A program made the position numbers and the translations under genes. Below, one piece after another: positions 26,001-33,628 of a stretch of DNA of 64,000 nucleotides (positions within the stretch are counted from its first letter, which is position 1; each line of letters begins with the position of its first letter). The notes beneath the pieces are model-generated. The model searched no databases, had not been told where the DNA came from, and saw nothing but the letters and a program-made list of their open reading frames with translations. Source of the stretch: Pseudomonas sp. 30_B (GTDB taxonomy: Bacteria > Pseudomonadota > Gammaproteobacteria > Pseudomonadales > Pseudomonadaceae); the NCBI RefSeq assembly GCF_017491605.1, contig NZ_JAFGYY010000002.1, positions 272,564 through 336,563 on the forward strand, read 5' to 3'.

Positions 26001-26675
26001 ATGAAATCCAAGCTTATGCTCGTTGCCTTGTGCGCCAGTTCCCTCGTGCTCTCCGGTTGTGCCAGCAAGTATGTCGAGCCGGACCAGTATTCCGGTTTCC
26101 TCAAGAACTACAGCATCCTGAAGGAGGAAAAATCTCCCTCCGGCGCGGATGTGATGCGCTGGGTTGAGCCCGGCCTGAACGGCAACAGCTTCACCAGCGT
26201 TTACCTCGAACCCAGCCAGCTCTACCCGCAGCCCCAGGCCACGGAGCAGGTTCCGCAGAGCACGCTGCAGGGGGTTACCCAGTACTACGACCAGGCGCTC
26301 AAGCGCGAGGTCGCCCAGGTACTGCCGGTGGTCTCCACGCCTGGCCAGGGCACCCTGGTCGTGCGTCCGGCGATCACTGCCGTCACCGCCAAGACCGAGG
26401 GCCTGAAGCCCTACGAAGTGATCCCGATCGCCCTGATCGTCGCGGGCATCACCACTGCCACCGGGCATCGTGACATGGACACCGACATTGCCACCGAAGC
26501 GGCCTTCATCGATGGCGGCAGTGGCAAGCTGGTGGCCGAGGTCGTGCGCAAGGGCACCGGCACCGAGCTGGAAAACTCCTCCCAGGTGATGACGGCGAAG
26601 GATGCCAAGCCGGTCCTGGATGCCTGGGCTTCGGACCTGGCCAAGTCGATCCGGGCGATTCAGAACGTACAGTGA
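26001..26675 (+). CDS. DUF3313 lipoprotein
   Basis: 224 residues from ATG 26001. The signal peptide ends in lipobox LSGC, Cys at residue 19. The mature part carries the pattern VEPDQYSGFLKNYS then MRWVEPGLNG and QYYDQALKREVAQ that I associate with DUF3313, a family of outer-membrane lipoproteins of unknown role. Near the C-terminus AKPVLDAWASDLAKSIRAI forms an amphipathic helix. Its stop overlaps the first arm of the inverted repeat at 26674-26734. Confidence 0.75.
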   Translation: MKSKLMLVALCASSLVLSGCASKYVEPDQYSGFLKNYSILKEEKSPSGADVMRWVEPGLNGNSFTSVYLEPSQLYPQPQATEQVPQSTLQGVTQYYDQALKREVAQVLPVVSTPGQGTLVVRPAITAVTAKTEGLKPYEVIPIALIVAGITTATGHRDMDTDIATEAAFIDGGSGKLVAEVVRKGTGTELENSSQVMTAKDAKPVLDAWASDLAKSIRAIQNVQ

Positions 26676-26734
26676 ATTCGAGAGCGGTCATCGGACAGTC
26701 TCTGAAAAACGAGACTGTCTCCGCTATCGAATTC
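26674..26734 (+). repeat. Large two-tier inverted repeat (possible RNA hairpin)
   Basis: Outer arms GAATTCGAGAGCGG (26674) and CCGCTATCGAATTC (26721) pair with one mismatch; inner arms GACAGTCTC (26694) and GAGACTGTC (26711) pair perfectly around an A-rich loop. It fills the gap between the DUF3313 stop and the DUF1254 gene. There is no T-run, so it is more likely an mRNA processing or attenuation structure than a terminator. Confidence 0.6.
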
Positions 26735-26763
26735 AGGAACCGCCATTCAACGGGAACACAGCG

Positions 26764-28401
26764 ATGCAAGCCAGCCCAAAGAACACATCCATGCTCACCC
26801 ACTGCGTGCGCGTTGCCGGCGCGCTGGGGATGTCCTTCGCACTGACCTGCTCGGCGACCGAGCAGGCCGCGATTCCGCCGTCGCTGGTGACGCCGGACCG
26901 CGTTGAAACCAGTTTCGGCCCACTCAAGTTCCGCGACGGTGTACCGGATGCTGAAACGACGGCGAAGCTCTACGAGGAACACGATTTCAGCCTGGCCTAC
27001 CGCGCCTTCATGGACAACATGCGCGGCGTCAGCATCGCCTCGTTGCGCAAGGGGATGCAGAGCCTGGGTGTGAAGGACAACGAAGTCCTCATCTTCTCCG
27101 AGCTGATGGACTCCAAGTCGCTGTTCCTCACGGCCAACGCCGACACCGTCTACGTCATGGGCTCCATCGACCTGAGCAAGGGCCCGGTGGTGGTGGAAGC
27201 GCCGCCCGAGCTGCTGGGTGTCGTCCAGGACGCCTGGTTCCGCTGGGTCATCGACATGGGCGCATCGGGGCCGGACCGGGGGCAGGGCGGCAAGTACCTG
27301 ATCGTGCCGCCGGACTACAAGGGGCCGCTGCCGCAGGGCGGCTTCTTCGTGGCCCATGCCCGTACCAATCATGTCCTCTGGTTCGGCCGTTCCTTCCTCA
27401 AGGACCACAGCGATCCCAAGCCGGTTGCCGCTACGATCCGCCAGTACACCAAGGTCTATCCCTACGAGCCGGGCGGCGTCGGCACCTCGCTGGCCGAGTT
27501 CCTGGCCGGCAAGGCCCCGCTCGGACGTCCCGCACCGGTACCGCCCACGGTATTCCACGAGGGCAGCGACAAGGTGGTCAACACCGTGCCGCCGAGCGAC
27601 TGGACCTTTTTCGAGATGCTCAACCAGATCGTGCAGGAGGAGCCGGCCACCTCGCTGGACCCCGAGCTGATGGGGCCGATTGCCGCGCTGGGTATCGTCA
27701 AGGGCAAGCCCTTTGCGCCTGACGCGCGCATGAAGGGCATCATGACCCGGGCGCTGGCGGTGGGTAACGCCACGGCGCGCACGCTGTTCATGAGCCCGCG
27801 CGATCCGAGCTGGTTCTACTATCCGAAATCCTCGTGGTTCAACTTCCTGTTCGAGACCGGCTACGAGTTCGAGACGCCGATCCCGATGATCACGAAGGAG
27901 GGCGTCAAACCCTTCCCGGCCACCGGCTACCGCACCATGGATGCGCGCACCAACTTCTTCTACGGCATCACCGGCATCACGCCGGCCATGGCCATGCGCC
28001 TGCCGGGTGTGGGCTCGCAGTACCTGCTGGCGACCATGGATGGCGAAAAGCAGCATTTCGATGGCGGCAAGACCTACAAGGTGACCCTGCCCAAGGGGAT
28101 TCCCGAGGCGAACTTCTGGTCGCTGACCGCCTACGACAACATGACCCGTTCGATGCTGGAAACGCCGCAGCGCTTCCCGCGTGCCGGCAGCCAGAGCTAT
28201 CCGTCGCCCGCCGCCGAAGCCGGCGCCGATGGTTCCACCACGGTCTACTTCGCGCCGGAGCAGCCCAAGGGCGTGGCGCGTGGCAACTGGATCCAGACCA
28301 TGCCGGGCAAGGGCTGGTTCGTCATCCTGCGTCTGTACAGTCCGCTCGAGCCGTTCTTCACCAAGCAGTGGCGTCCGAGCGAAATCGAGTTGGTCAAATA
28401 G
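26764..28401 (+). CDS. DUF1254 / DUF1214 domain secreted protein
   Basis: 545 residues from ATG 26764. The N-terminus has a signal peptide-like stretch (VRVAGALGMSFALTCSA). DUF1254 covers about residues 70-200 (YRAFMDNMRGVSI, TANADTVYVMGSIDLSKGP) and DUF1214 the C-terminal ~110 (ANFWSLTAYDNMTRSML, NWIQTMPGKGWFVILRLYSPLEPFF). These are common in environmental bacteria; biochemical function is not settled. It is predicted to be periplasmic and follows the envelope lipoproteins in the same orientation. Confidence 0.85.
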   Translation: MQASPKNTSMLTHCVRVAGALGMSFALTCSATEQAAIPPSLVTPDRVETSFGPLKFRDGVPDAETTAKLYEEHDFSLAYRAFMDNMRGVSIASLRKGMQSLGVKDNEVLIFSELMDSKSLFLTANADTVYVMGSIDLSKGPVVVEAPPELLGVVQDAWFRWVIDMGASGPDRGQGGKYLIVPPDYKGPLPQGGFFVAHARTNHVLWFGRSFLKDHSDPKPVAATIRQYTKVYPYEPGGVGTSLAEFLAGKAPLGRPAPVPPTVFHEGSDKVVNTVPPSDWTFFEMLNQIVQEEPATSLDPELMGPIAALGIVKGKPFAPDARMKGIMTRALAVGNATARTLFMSPRDPSWFYYPKSSWFNFLFETGYEFETPIPMITKEGVKPFPATGYRTMDARTNFFYGITGITPAMAMRLPGVGSQYLLATMDGEKQHFDGGKTYKVTLPKGIPEANFWSLTAYDNMTRSMLETPQRFPRAGSQSYPSPAAEAGADGSTTVYFAPEQPKGVARGNWIQTMPGKGWFVILRLYSPLEPFFTKQWRPSEIELVK

Positions 28402-28423
28402 CCTTCAGCTCTGCAGCACCCTC

Positions 28424-28456
28424 GGCAATCCCCCGTCAGGACGGCGGGGGATTGCC
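28424..28456 (+). repeat. 12-base stem-loop between DUF1254 and secreted protein genes
   Basis: GGCAATCCCCCG with its exact complement around a 9-base loop, 22 bases after the stop codon. No T-run. It resembles a rho-dependent stop, processing site or attenuator in an otherwise continuous plus-strand row. Confidence 0.5.
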
Positions 28457-28503
28457 TGCTGTCCCAGGAATCCCACCGTACCGAGCCCAAGGAGGGTTCA
28501 ACC

Positions 28504-29115
28504 ATGCATCTCCTCAAATCTCTGCCGATGATCGGCGCCCTGGCCCTGGCAATCGCCGCTCCGGTGATGGCCGCCGATATTCCGCTGGGCGTGACCGTCG
28601 AGTCCGACGAGATCGTGACCAAGGTCATTTCCGTCGATGCCAAGGATCGTCGCGTCGTCGTCGAGGGCGTAGCGGGCAAGCCCGTTACCGTCCAGGTCAC
28701 CGATGTGGCCCAGGACCTGGGGCATCTGAAGGCGGGTGACCACATCGCGGCGCTGGTCGTGCATTCGGCTGCGTTCGATCTGGATACCCAGGTTCAGACC
28801 CAGGCGCCGGGTGGTTTCACGGAAGAGGGCATTGCCCTGGCCACGCCGAGCAACCCGCATCCGGGTGGCGATGCCTTCCGCATGGCGCGCGTGCAACTGA
28901 AGATCATCGGCATCAACCTGAAGAAGCACGAGCTCACCTTCGAAGGGCCGAATGGCACCAACAAGGTCATCTCCGTGGAGGATCCGAAGCTGCGCAGCAA
29001 GATGGGCGCGCTGAAGGTCGGGCAGACGCTCAACGTGACCTACGAGGACACCCTGCAGATCATCACCGCTCACCCGGTAGCGCAGGCTGGGGATTCCACC
29101 ACCTCCACCAATTGA
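28504..29115 (+). CDS. Small secreted protein of unknown function
   Basis: 203 residues with a signal peptide (MIGALALAIAAPVMAA, cleavage near residue 24). The rest is mostly beta-rich, and consists of two related halves: VISVDAKDRRVVVEGVAGKP and IGINLKKHELTFEGPNG each start a pair of strands followed by a KVGQTL or KAGDHI turn. I recognise no family; the repeat looks like a duplicated OB-like or SH3-like fold. It is last in the FadL-lipoprotein-DUF1254 row and probably periplasmic. Confidence 0.7.
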   Translation: MHLLKSLPMIGALALAIAAPVMAADIPLGVTVESDEIVTKVISVDAKDRRVVVEGVAGKPVTVQVTDVAQDLGHLKAGDHIAALVVHSAAFDLDTQVQTQAPGGFTEEGIALATPSNPHPGGDAFRMARVQLKIIGINLKKHELTFEGPNGTNKVISVEDPKLRSKMGALKVGQTLNVTYEDTLQIITAHPVAQAGDSTTSTN

Positions 29116-29122
29116 TGCGGTC

Positions 29123-29158
29123 CCCCGGAGCTCCTGTCGAGTGACAGGAGCTCCGGGG
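29123..29158. terminator. Strong stem-loop at the end of the envelope cluster
   Basis: CCCCGGAGCTCCTGTC with its exact 16-base complement around a 4-base loop, 8 bases after the stop. It lies between converging genes. No T-run on either side, so a structure-dependent 3' end is inferred. Confidence 0.6.
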
Positions 29159-29244
29159 CTGGACCCGACAATGGATAACTGACGGAGTTGATCAAGCGCT
29201 TGATGACTTCGGCCGTTTCATAGCTATCGACGGGAGCAGTGGCC

Positions 29245-30300
29245 TCAGGCGCTGAGTACGCGGCAGGCTTGCTCCGGAATGGTCACCGACACGGCCTGGC
29301 CCACGCGCAGGCCAATGTCCTGGCAGGGCGTGCTGAGGGCGGTCAGGGAGACTCCGGAACACTGGACGGTGGTCTCGATGGTCGCGCCGATGTCGCGGAT
29401 GAAGGTCACGGTTCCGTCCAGGCGATTGGCCGCCGGTGCCTGCGCCGTCGACAGCTGCAGGTCCTCCGGGCGCACCAGCATGCGCACGCTGGCCCCCGGT
29501 TGGATGCTGGGGCAATGCGCGGCATGCAACGCCGCGCCGCCAGGCAATTCGACCCGGCCATTGCCCAGCACGGTCGCCGGGAAGATGTTGCCCGAGCCGA
29601 TGAAATCCGCGACGAAGGCGTTGGCCGGGTTGCGGTAGATCTCGATCGGCGTGCCGACCTGTTGGACGCGGTGTTCACCTAGCACCACCACGACGTCGGC
29701 CATGGTCATGGCCTCGCGCTGGTCGTGGGTGACCATGATGGTGGTGATGTTCAGGCGCTGCTGCAGCTGGCGGATCTCCACCTGCATCGACTCGCGCAGC
29801 TTGGCGTCCAGCGCCGACAGCGGCTCGTCGAGCAACAGCAGCTTGGGGTGCGAAGCGATGGCGCGGGCGATCGCCACCCGCTGGCGCTGGCCGCCGGACA
29901 GCTTGGCCACCGGCCGGTCAACCATCTGCTGCAGCTGGATCATCTGCAGCAGCTCGGCGACGCGCGCCTGCTGCTCGGCCTTGCCGACACCGCGCAGCTT
30001 CAGCGGATAGGCGATGTTCTCGCCGACGGTCATGTGCGGGAACAGCGCCAGCGACTGGAACACCATGCCGAAGTTGCGCTGGTGCGCGGGAGTCTGGCTG
30101 ATGTCTTCGCCGTCCAGGAGGATCTCGCCGCCGCTGAGGCTTTCCAGGCCGGCGATCATGCGCAGCAGCGTGGTCTTGCCGCAGCCCGAGGGGCCGAGGA
30201 AGCAGACCAGCTTGCCCTGCGGCAGGTGCAGGTTCACGTCTTTCACGGCGCAGGCGGCGCCGTAGTGCTTCTCGACGTTGTGCAGTTTCAGTCCATTCAT
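29245..30300 (-). CDS. Polyamine/opine-type ABC transporter ATP-binding protein (PotA-like)
   Basis: 351 residues from ATG 30300 (GGTGAAGAA upstream). It has Walker A GPSGCGKTT near residue 40, signature LSGGQRQR near 137, Walker B LLLLDEPLSALD, and a C-terminal TOBE domain (VRMLVRPEDLQLS). This is the CUT1/PotA/FbpC group of ABC ATPases. It is the last gene of a permease-permease-SBP operon, as usual for polyamine, opine or iron uptake. The longer open frame reading to 30987 overlaps the permease and is not real. Confidence 0.9.
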   Translation of the reverse strand: MNGLKLHNVEKHYGAACAVKDVNLHLPQGKLVCFLGPSGCGKTTLLRMIAGLESLSGGEILLDGEDISQTPAHQRNFGMVFQSLALFPHMTVGENIAYPLKLRGVGKAEQQARVAELLQMIQLQQMVDRPVAKLSGGQRQRVAIARAIASHPKLLLLDEPLSALDAKLRESMQVEIRQLQQRLNITTIMVTHDQREAMTMADVVVVLGEHRVQQVGTPIEIYRNPANAFVADFIGSGNIFPATVLGNGRVELPGGAALHAAHCPSIQPGASVRMLVRPEDLQLSTAQAPAANRLDGTVTFIRDIGATIETTVQCSGVSLTALSTPCQDIGLRVGQAVSVTIPEQACRVLSA

Positions 30301-30314
30301 TTCTTCACCTCGAA

Positions 30315-31160
30315 TCAGAACGACACGCCACTTTCGCCAACCAGCTTCTCCAGCGCCCAGATGAGGACGAAGTCGATCAGCACGATCAGCACGGCGAACG
30401 AGAACACGGTGGGGTCGAGCGAGGACACGGTGCGGCTGTACATCCAGATCGGCACGGTCATCACGTCGATGTTGTAGAGGAAGTAGGTCACGGTGAATTC
30501 GTTGAACGAGACGATGAAGGCCAGCAGCATCCCGGCGAGGATGCCCGAGCGCATCAGCGGCACGACCACGTCGACGATGGCGCGCAGCGGCGGGGCGCCG
30601 AGCATCTGCGCGGCTTCCTCGACCTCGCTGCCGATGGCGACCATGGCCGCCGTGCAGTTCTTCACCACGAAGGGCAGGGCGAGGATCACGTGGGCGATGA
30701 CCAGGCGCGAGGTGTCCAGGTGCAGCGGCAGGCTGTCGAACACCAGCAGCAGGGCCAGGCCCAGCACCACCATGGGGAACACCAGCGGCAGCGACATCAG
30801 TTGCAGGGCGACGGCCTTGCCGCGGAACTCGCAGCGGGTCAGCGCGTAGGCGGCGGGGACCGCCACCAGGGTGGCGAGGACCATCGTCAGGCAGGACACC
30901 AGCAGGCTGGTGCTCAGCGCCTTGCCGAGGCTGAGCACGTCGCTGGCGTCGGGCGAGACGAAGGTGTGCCAGGCGGCCTGGTACCACTGCAGGCTATAGC
31001 TGCTGGGCGGGAAGTCGAGGTTCGCCGCGCCGCTGAAGGACATCACGATCATGGTCAGGATCGGCAGCACGGCAAGCAGCAGGATGACGCCGGAAAGCAC
31101 CAGGGCGAAGCGTCCGGTGTCGCCCGGCAGGGTGGGTTGGCGGCGGGACAGGTTGCTCAT
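30315..31160 (-). CDS. ABC transporter permease (PotC-like)
   Basis: 281 residues with about six transmembrane helices; the first is ALVLSGVILLLAVLPILTMI. The EAA loop reads EEAAQMLGAPPLRAIVDVVVP near residue 190, which contacts the ATPase. This second permease of the operon overlaps the upstream permease gene by 4 bases (ATGA), giving translational coupling. Spermidine/putrescine-type uptake is likely because of the neighbouring AruI-like gene, though thiamine or iron transport by this family cannot be excluded. Confidence 0.9.
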   Translation of the reverse strand: MSNLSRRQPTLPGDTGRFALVLSGVILLLAVLPILTMIVMSFSGAANLDFPPSSYSLQWYQAAWHTFVSPDASDVLSLGKALSTSLLVSCLTMVLATLVAVPAAYALTRCEFRGKAVALQLMSLPLVFPMVVLGLALLLVFDSLPLHLDTSRLVIAHVILALPFVVKNCTAAMVAIGSEVEEAAQMLGAPPLRAIVDVVVPLMRSGILAGMLLAFIVSFNEFTVTYFLYNIDVMTVPIWMYSRTVSSLDPTVFSFAVLIVLIDFVLIWALEKLVGESGVSF

Positions 31161-32065
31161 TGCGAGGCCTCCAGGATGCGCCGGCGACGGCCGGTGACGA
31201 CTTCCGACAGGGTCATGATCGCGAGGGTGGTGACGATCAGCACCACGCCGGCGGCGGAGGCGGCCGGCCAGTTCATCAGCGGGGCGATCTGGTCATGGAC
31301 CATCACCGCGAGCATCGGTACGCGCCGCCCGCCCAGCAGCAGCGGGACCACGAAGCTGCTGGCGTTGTAGGCGAACACCAGAGTGGCGCCGGTGAGAATG
31401 CCCGGCAGGCTCATCGGCAGCACTACCTGGCGGAACACCTGGAAGCGGCTGGCGCCGAGGGTCGCGGCGGCCTCCTCGTAGCTGCGCGAGATGCCGCGCA
31501 TGGCGCTGGCGATGGGCAGCACGGCGAGCGGGAAGGCGGTTTGCACCAAGCCCATGAGCACGCCGTTCTGGTTGTACAGCAGCATCACCGGGCGCTTGAT
31601 CAGGCCCAGGGCCAGCAGCGCCTTGTTGAGCATGCCCGCCGGGCCGAGGATCACCAGCCAGCCGTAGCTCTGCAGCAGCAGGTTGACCAGGAGTGGCAGC
31701 AGCACGGCGGCGAGGAAGATCCGCCGCAGCAGGGGCGATTGCAGGCGCGACATGCTGTAGCCGACGGGGATCGCCAGCAGCACGGCGATCAGTGCGCTGA
31801 CGAAGGCCAGGCGCAGCGTCAGCAACAGCGATTTGAGGTAGTACGGCTGCAGCAGCTGGGCATAGCTGGCCAGGCTGAAGCCGGTCCATTCGGCGCCTTT
31901 CTCGCCGACGCTCATGCGCACCACCAGCAGGCTGGCGGCGATGAGCACGATGAGGAAGCACAGGGATGGAGTGAGGAACAGCCAGGCCCGCGCCGTCGGT
32001 GAAAACGCCCGGGCCGGGCGCAGCGGCGCCACGCCGACCGGGCGGGTCGGATTGCTCGATTGCAT
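31157..32065 (-). CDS. ABC transporter permease (PotB-like)
   Basis: 302 residues, about six transmembrane helices starting with AWLFLTPSLCFLIVLIAASLLV, and a canonical EAA motif YEEAAATLGASRFQVFRQVVLP near residue 205. It is the first of the paired permeases. It lies 101 bases downstream of the substrate-binding protein gene, a gap that contains a GC-rich stem-loop. Forms the membrane channel together with the next permease. Confidence 0.9.
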   Translation of the reverse strand: MQSSNPTRPVGVAPLRPARAFSPTARAWLFLTPSLCFLIVLIAASLLVVRMSVGEKGAEWTGFSLASYAQLLQPYYLKSLLLTLRLAFVSALIAVLLAIPVGYSMSRLQSPLLRRIFLAAVLLPLLVNLLLQSYGWLVILGPAGMLNKALLALGLIKRPVMLLYNQNGVLMGLVQTAFPLAVLPIASAMRGISRSYEEAAATLGASRFQVFRQVVLPMSLPGILTGATLVFAYNASSFVVPLLLGGRRVPMLAVMVHDQIAPLMNWPAASAAGVVLIVTTLAIMTLSEVVTGRRRRILEASQ

Positions 32066-32140
32066 AGTGCGTTTCTCGTCGGAACGGAGAATGTCCGCAT
32101 CGCGCGCGGGTGGTTCCGGCCACTGGCGCGCGACGATTCA

Positions 32141-32158
32141 TGGCCGCCGCGGCGGCCA
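32141..32158 (-). repeat. GC-rich palindrome after the periplasmic-binding-protein gene
   Basis: TGGCCGCC-GC-GGCGGCCA, nine bases after the substrate-binding protein stop on the minus strand. Such structures after a binding-protein gene typically stabilise that message so the binding protein outnumbers the permeases; here the effect is inferred. Confidence 0.5.
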
Positions 32159-32166
32159 CGGCTGCA

Positions 32167-33270
32167 TCAGGAAGAGAAGATTTCCGTGTAGCGGCGGATC
32201 CACTGTTCGTGGACGGTGGAGAGGAAGGCGTTGTCGTGCATGATCGCCTTCTCCGCGATCTGCTCCGGGGTGAGGATGTACGGGCTCTTGCGCGCTTCGG
32301 CGGAGATGATCGCCTTGGCGTTGACCGGGCCGTTGAAGATGTCCTCGGCCATCTTGCCCTGCACGTAGGGGTCGAGGGAGTGGTCGATGAAGGCGTGGGC
32401 CAGGTCGGTGTCGCCCGGACGGTTCTTCGGCAGCACCGAGAGCATCAGGTCGGTGTAGAAGCCTTCCTTCATGCCGAAGGTGGCGCCCAGGCCGTAGTTG
32501 GGGTCGCGGATCTGCTTGGGGAAGAACGCCGGGGCGTAGAGGCCGCCGATATCCAGCGAGCCGGTGCGGAACAGCTCGGCGATCTGGTTGGGGTTCTCGC
32601 CCAGGGTCATGACCCGGTCCTTGAGCTCTTCGAGCTTCTTGAAGCCGGGCTCGATGTTGTGCTCGTCACCGCCGGCCAGCTTGGCGGCGATGATGATCAG
32701 GTCCATGGCCTCGGTCCAGTTCGGCGGCGGCAGGAACAGGCGCCCGGCGTAATTCTCATCCCACAGGGCCGCGTAGCTGTCGGGCACGTCCTTCACCGAG
32801 CGCGTGCTGTAGACCAGGCTGTTGCACCACAGCAGGTAGCCGATGCCGTGGCCGTCGGCGCCGGTCTGGTATTTGGCCGGTACGTCCTTGAGGTTGGGGA
32901 TGCGGTTGAGGTCGGGTTTCTCCAGCAGCCCGGCACTGGCCAGGCCCTCGGCGCCGACGCCGGCCAGGGTGATGACGTCGTACTGCGGGCGGTCGCCGCC
33001 GGCCTTGAGCTTGGCGACCATCTCCGAGGTGCTGCCGGTGCGGTCGGCGATCACCTTGGCGCCGGTCTTGGCCTCGAAGGTCGCGGCGATGTTGCGCAGC
33101 GCCGCAAGGCCGGTGTCGTCGGACCAGGTGAGCAGGCGCAGGGTCTTGCCCTGGAAGCGGTTATCGCTGGCGCTGGCCCGGATGAATGGCATGGACAGGG
33201 CAGCCGCAGCCACCGAGGCAGCGCCGACCGTTTTGATGAATTGTCTTCTGCTGAAATCACGCTCGCCCAT
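32167..33270 (-). CDS. Tat-exported ABC transporter substrate-binding protein (polyamine/opine type)
   Basis: 367 residues. The N-terminus carries SRRQFIKTVGAASVAAAALS, a twin-arginine signal with Arg-Arg at residues 8-9, so the protein is folded before export. The mature part begins LRLLTWSDDTG and continues as a two-lobe PotD/PotF-like (SBP_bac_8) protein. It belongs with the following permease and ATPase genes. The relationship to the AruI-like gene upstream suggests arginine- or agmatine-derived or polyamine substrates. Confidence 0.85.
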   Translation of the reverse strand: MGERDFSRRQFIKTVGAASVAAAALSMPFIRASASDNRFQGKTLRLLTWSDDTGLAALRNIAATFEAKTGAKVIADRTGSTSEMVAKLKAGGDRPQYDVITLAGVGAEGLASAGLLEKPDLNRIPNLKDVPAKYQTGADGHGIGYLLWCNSLVYSTRSVKDVPDSYAALWDENYAGRLFLPPPNWTEAMDLIIIAAKLAGGDEHNIEPGFKKLEELKDRVMTLGENPNQIAELFRTGSLDIGGLYAPAFFPKQIRDPNYGLGATFGMKEGFYTDLMLSVLPKNRPGDTDLAHAFIDHSLDPYVQGKMAEDIFNGPVNAKAIISAEARKSPYILTPEQIAEKAIMHDNAFLSTVHEQWIRRYTEIFSS

Positions 33271-33545
33271 CGGGGACTCCTTTGCTCTTATCGCTTTTGT
33301 TTAGGAAGGTCACGGGTGTGCTGCGGGAGGTCAGGGCTGTCGACCCCCGCCTGCCGGATTCGCCTGGCGGCCCCGGAATCCGGAGGGCGCAGGCTGTTCG
33401 GCGGGGTCATCCTGCGACCTCGGCGTGGTGCCAACAATCGAAAAAATGTCATCGAAGCCATGTCCTGCATGCATGGCTGGCGTGCGCCCATGAGCAGGCC
33501 GCAGGCCTCCTCTGACAGGCCCGCACTAGAGGGGTTCGAGGAAAA
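33271..33545 (-). promoter_or_regulatory. Promoter region of the polyamine-type ABC operon
   Basis: A 275-base stretch with no convincing gene. It must contain the promoter for the substrate-binding protein gene, since two terminators isolate it from the gene upstream. An AT-rich GACATTTTTTCGATTGTTGG on the minus strand (about 33436-33455) is the most promoter-like piece; I see no clear -35/-10 pair. Confidence 0.4.
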
Positions 33546-33570
33546 AAGACGCGCCGGGAGTCCGGCGCGT
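33541..33570 (-). terminator. Rho-independent terminator, second of a tandem pair
   Basis: Minus strand ACGCGCCGG, ACTC loop, CCGGCGCGT, then six T residues. It follows the terminator at 33590-33620 by 20 bases. Confidence 0.85.
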
Positions 33571-33589
33571 GAGGGGAAATGCTCCCCGG

Positions 33590-33620
33590 AAAAATCCCTG
33601 CCGCCCGGGTGCGGCAGGGA
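33590..33620 (-). terminator. Rho-independent terminator, first of a tandem pair
   Basis: Minus strand TCCCTGCCGC, 6-base loop, GCGGCAGGGA, then five T residues. It starts 9 bases after the AruI-like gene stop. Confidence 0.85.
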
Positions 33621-33628
33621 GCGATGCA

